Assembly: GCA_004525355.1 (NCBI GenBank)
Contig: SPCK01000071.1
Location: 1 to 8,575, forward strand
Direction: 5' to 3'
Source of the DNA: Spirochaetales bacterium
GTDB taxonomy: Bacteria; Spirochaetota; Spirochaetia; Treponematales; UBA12059
DNA: 8,575 bases
The first letter of the stretch is position 1. Every line of letters begins with the position of its first letter. Both the position numbers and the translations under genes were made by a program. Shown piece by piece: positions 5,923 through 8,575 of this stretch. The notes under the pieces are model-generated. The model saw nothing but the letters and a program-made list of their open reading frames with translations, was not told the origin of the DNA and made no database searches.

Positions 5923-7217
5923 GATTGTCCTTGCGACTTCATCCGCTCGAAGCGATCGACGAGCGGAATGCGCGACCAACAGGCGTAGGCGCAGGCGCCG
6001 CAGGAGGTACAGCGGTACAGCCCTCGATCCGCGGCTTCGCCGACCAGGCCGGCCATAGCATATTTATTGAGCGCCCAGGGTTTGAGTCCCTCCGGGCAGG
6101 CGCGTACGCACGCGCCGCATCGTACGCACGGTAGTTCCCTGGCGCTATGCGTTTCATCATGCGTCAGCGCAAGGATCGCCCTCGTCGTTTTTTCCACGGC
6201 CACGTCGAGGTTGCCGGCCATGGTACCCCGTAGCGGATCATTGACGACGATAACCTCGGGCCTTCCGGTAAATCCGCCGCTTTCTTCAAAAAGGTCACCA
6301 ATCGGCGTGCCTATTCTCGCCTTCAATATCCTGGATTCCTTGACAGCACCGCCGCCGATATACACGTATTGCTCGATATGGGCCTTGTTGGAAACGACCG
6401 CGTCATGCAGGGCGGCCATGGTACTCGGTTCGAGCATCAGCGAAACTACGGCCTTTCCAGAATTCCTGGAAAGCGTCCGGTCGATGAGCGACGGCATATC
6501 CTGCGGATAGCGGCGCCTGAACCTTTGTATTTCGAAATGCACTTCTGCCTTTTCAGCCAGATTCAGGAGGCTGGCCACTTCGGCTTCCGGGAAGGATTCG
6601 CCAAGGGCTACCGTCATCGTTGCAGTCTGGAGAATCTTTTTGAGGATCGCGCACGCGTCTACGATATCGGCGCTTCTTTCAAGGAGGATCGCCTCCTCGG
6701 CTCTGCAATACGGATCCATCTCAAGCGCATTGAGCACGAATCGCGGTGCGGACGTGCCGCGCATGTCATGCAGGATGTCGTACAGCGACTCTCCTGAGGA
6801 TACCCTGGCGACGCCCTTCTCCTGGACGATATGCATGATGTCCGTCTTGTTCAGTGATTTCCAGAGATAGCGCTCCGGTTTCTTCCCGAGGACGCTGAAT
6901 GACCCTGCCAGGGAAATGGTTATCGTGGAAACAGCCGTACCATCGGCATTTTTGCCTGCGATGATTTTCCGTACTATGCCGGGTATTGGGCTGTGCGCAT
7001 TCAGCGTGCCCTTGCCGTCGAAACGAGCGATAAGCTGACCTTCGCGTACTTCTTCGCCCTCCGTTACCGCAATCCGGGATGTCCGACCCGTAGACGCGCT
7101 ATTGAGGACTACTATCGCGTTGATTGGGAGAAAAGCGTTTTCTATCGGACCGTGATCGAAATGGATCCGTTGCGGAAGGAGGATTCCTCCATGCCTGAAA
7201 CTGCGCACGTTGCTCAT
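5919..7217 (-). CDS. rnfC: RnfC-like Fe-S subunit without the FMN/NADH glycine loop
   Basis: A 432-aa peripheral subunit that faces the cytoplasm and in classical Rnf exchanges electrons with NAD(H). Domains in order: N-terminal FRHGGI (7-12, family 'F.GGihp'); a barrel-sandwich domain (about 44-103) with VTEGEEVREGQ and HSPIPGIV; the Nqo1-like flavin domain (about 125-250) with VLNALEMDPY (161-170, family 'liNgaEcePY') and RYPQ (236-239); an SLBB-like segment (about 258-330) with GGGAV and RIGTPIGDLF; and two 4Fe-4S motifs, Cys364-367-370-374 (CVRCGACVRACP) and Cys403-406-409-413 (CTSCGACAYAC). The second has Trp, not Pro, after its last Cys. The family loop GIVGLGGAGFPTHVK is replaced by GVARVSSGESLYDIL (135-149), losing the glycines that cradle FMN/NADH. 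The ATG at 7217 overlaps the upstream stop (ATGA). Membership is clear; the electron partner is not. Confidence 0.93.
   Translation of the reverse strand: MSNVRSFRHGGILLPQRIHFDHGPIENAFLPINAIVVLNSASTGRTSRIAVTEGEEVREGQLIARFDGKGTLNAHSPIPGIVRKIIAGKNADGTAVSTITISLAGSFSVLGKKPERYLWKSLNKTDIMHIVQEKGVARVSSGESLYDILHDMRGTSAPRFVLNALEMDPYCRAEEAILLERSADIVDACAILKKILQTATMTVALGESFPEAEVASLLNLAEKAEVHFEIQRFRRRYPQDMPSLIDRTLSRNSGKAVVSLMLEPSTMAALHDAVVSNKAHIEQYVYIGGGAVKESRILKARIGTPIGDLFEESGGFTGRPEVIVVNDPLRGTMAGNLDVAVEKTTRAILALTHDETHSARELPCVRCGACVRACPEGLKPWALNKYAMAGLVGEAADRGLYRCTSCGACAYACWSRIPLVDRFERMKSQGQS
5928..5932 (-). promoter_or_regulatory. Shine-Dalgarno of rnfD
   Basis: AAGGA on the minus strand within the last codons of rnfC, five bases from the ATG at 5922 and eight from the ATG at 5919. 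It places the rnfD start here and not at the in-frame ATG at 5979. Confidence 0.5.
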
Positions 7218-8575
7218 ATCTGCTGTCTTGGCCTTCCGGGAACGATGATGTTCCGCCGGGAATTTATCATACCATAGATGATCGCGCCCAATCCGGGCAC
7301 GATCGCCATTATACAGAAAAAGACACTCTTTGGATCAAGTTGATTTACGTATACTGTGGCGTTCCCGATGCTGTTTGCTACGGGAACCGGAAGAAATCCC
7401 TTGTTGTACAGCATTGAAAGGGTTCGGGACGGTTTGCCTGGCCCTGTCCGGACGCTCCCGCCTCCAGAGGCTTCAGTACGAGGCCGGGATGATTCTTCAG
7501 CGAGGTTGAATTCAAGTGGAGCGGTATAGCCTGCACTCCCCCACTGGGCATCGCCGAGCCGTCCCCAGGTAAGCGCGGCCTGGAAGGCGATATTCGCGGC
7601 AAGCGGATCGGGAACGTCTCCTGCGACGGGTTCGAAATACAGGAGGAAACCCGTCGATTCCTTTCCATATGCGGGTGTTGCGGGAATGAAGGCGGAGACG
7701 ACCAGAACAGCGGAAGCGCACAAGGCGAATCCCTTGATTATTTGAAGCAGTCGACTGTTTGGAGGTGATACCTTTATACGTATAAAATCCGGGGGCTGAT
7801 GAAAGCACCTGGCTCGATCCAGCGCCAGCGCCCCCCCTCCGCCCAGGAATCCCAGGCCCGCAAGTGCGAGCGCCGCGCCGAAGTACGGCAGGACGCTCGG
7901 ATCGGCAGCCAATACCAACGCGGCGCTGAACGTATGTGGAAGCAGCTGCGGCATCGTCGTGCGTAGGCCGTACAATCCCGTATGATAGCGGCCGTCGGCG
8001 TCTCGTCGCGGCATGCCGACATCCTGCATGGTCGCCGCGGTTGCGATGAACGCGAGAGCAAGTAAAGCCGCCGTGGGCCCCGGGCTGAAGGCCAGCGGCA
8101 CCCAGGCCAAGAAACGGCTTGCCTTGAACAGAATGTCTCGTGAAGGCGGCTTGAGTATGAAGCGGAGGCACCACAGCAGCGGAATCAGCCAGAGCACCGG
8201 CGTCCGGCCTCCTGTCGGCTTTCCGTTGGCCATCCACACCAGGTCCCGGTCCTCGAGCGCAACAAGTGCGGCTTTCAAGTACTTCGCTTCGTCAGGAATA
8301 TAGGCGACGATCCAGGGACCGTTGGGCGCATCGAGCCTAAAGGACCGTTCAAGCGCGTCCAGCAGAGGCGTTCTCCTTGGATCGCCGGGGCGTACCCTGC
8401 GAGACGCTTCCGTGAGGCTTACGTCCACCACCTGCGAAAAATTGCTCAGGGCAAGCGAGACGGTCGTCGCCGAGAGAACGTTCGGGATGCCCCCGGACTC
8501 GAGTAGGGACGCTATGTCGAGTTCGTTATCCATGCTGGCAACCGCGATGGCCGCCAGTCCCCCGGATGGACGAGA
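7214..8575 (-). CDS. Unrecognised polytopic membrane protein, first visible gene of the rnf operon (5' end may be outside)
   Basis: I do not recognise this protein. The frame is open from the right edge to the TGA at 7214. The first ATG is at 8533 (439 aa), but the 14 codons before it are also open and no good Shine-Dalgarno precedes it, so the true start may lie outside the window. Numbered from that ATG: a soluble-looking N-terminal region (1-110); hydrophobic segments at about 111-127, 140-168, 197-213, 214-238 and 265-287; a long hydrophilic or Gly/Ser-rich loop (about 290-400), probably extracytoplasmic; and a last membrane segment at 402-423 with a basic tail (RRNIIVPGRPR). Its few cysteines (122, 243, 272, 407) form no Fe-S motif, so it does not replace RnfB. 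The stop overlaps the rnfC start (ATGA), which suggests coexpression with the Rnf-like complex and a role as accessory subunit or assembly factor (inference). Confidence 0.75.
   Translation of the reverse strand, partial: SRPSGGLAAIAVASMDNELDIASLLESGGIPNVLSATTVSLALSNFSQVVDVSLTEASRRVRPGDPRRTPLLDALERSFRLDAPNGPWIVAYIPDEAKYLKAALVALEDRDLVWMANGKPTGGRTPVLWLIPLLWCLRFILKPPSRDILFKASRFLAWVPLAFSPGPTAALLALAFIATAATMQDVGMPRRDADGRYHTGLYGLRTTMPQLLPHTFSAALVLAADPSVLPYFGAALALAGLGFLGGGGALALDRARCFHQPPDFIRIKVSPPNSRLLQIIKGFALCASAVLVVSAFIPATPAYGKESTGFLLYFEPVAGDVPDPLAANIAFQAALTWGRLGDAQWGSAGYTAPLEFNLAEESSRPRTEASGGGSVRTGPGKPSRTLSMLYNKGFLPVPVANSIGNATVYVNQLDPKSVFFCIMAIVPGLGAIIYGMINSRRNIIVPGRPRQQI

Noticed and set aside
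5923..5979. Upstream in-frame extension of rnfD to an ATG at 5979
   Set aside because: It covers the end of rnfC; AAGGA and the adjacent ATGs at 5922/5919 give a better start and fit the RnfD N-terminus.
6100..6131. Short repeated and partly palindromic GCGTACGCAC-type sequence
   Set aside because: It comes from repeated Cys-Val-Arg/Ala codons of the first 4Fe-4S motif of RnfC and is explained by coding.
7512..8237. Second minus-strand frame of 241 codons inside the first gene
   Set aside because: It is a shadow in another frame, Arg/Gly-rich with no hydrophobic pattern, while the main frame shows clear membrane segments and couples to rnfC.

Overview
The window looks like chromosomal DNA of a spirochaete, most likely a treponeme-type bacterium. 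The case rests on three things: a MurC with a spirochaete-like central motif (ETCEYRRHFL), a divergent Rnf cluster that lacks rnfB, as I recall from the 'RnfT' system proposed for Treponema pallidum, and a GH57 protein next to it. Composition is moderately GC-rich by eye. I could not run any search, so the taxonomic call is inference. All genes lie on the minus strand and are read from right to left. The window is almost wholly coding, with only two short gaps (3092-3175 and 1123-1171). I saw no tRNA, rRNA, CRISPR array, insertion sequence or prophage gene.

Right part (8575 to 3176): six genes in one tightly packed operon. First comes an unrecognised polytopic membrane protein whose frame is open to the right edge, then rnfC, rnfD, rnfG, rnfE and rnfA. 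Four of the five junctions are ATGA stop/start overlaps and the fifth (rnfG/rnfE) overlaps by 11 bp. This is the canonical C-D-G-E-A order, but the expected last gene, rnfB (ferredoxin-facing Fe-S subunit), is absent.

The main observation is that this Rnf-like complex is stripped of several canonical redox sites while its fold is clearly kept. RnfA and RnfE lack the four cysteines that hold the membrane-embedded [2Fe-2S] cluster. RnfC has lost the GGAGFPT glycine-rich loop that binds FMN/NADH. RnfG has a degenerate flavinylation motif with Ser in place of Thr. RnfD keeps its acceptor Thr but in SSST instead of SGAT. The two C-terminal 4Fe-4S motifs of RnfC are intact. This suggests a membrane redox or ion-translocating machine with a rewired electron path, possibly including the coupled first-gene product.

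Left part (3175 to 1): after an 84-bp gap with a perfect TATAAT -10 box and a Shine-Dalgarno comes a 639-aa GH57 protein of the 4-alpha-glucanotransferase type. It keeps the nucleophile Glu124 but appears to have lost the acid/base Asp. After a further 49-bp gap comes murC, the UDP-MurNAc:L-alanine ligase of peptidoglycan synthesis, whose 3' end runs off the left edge.
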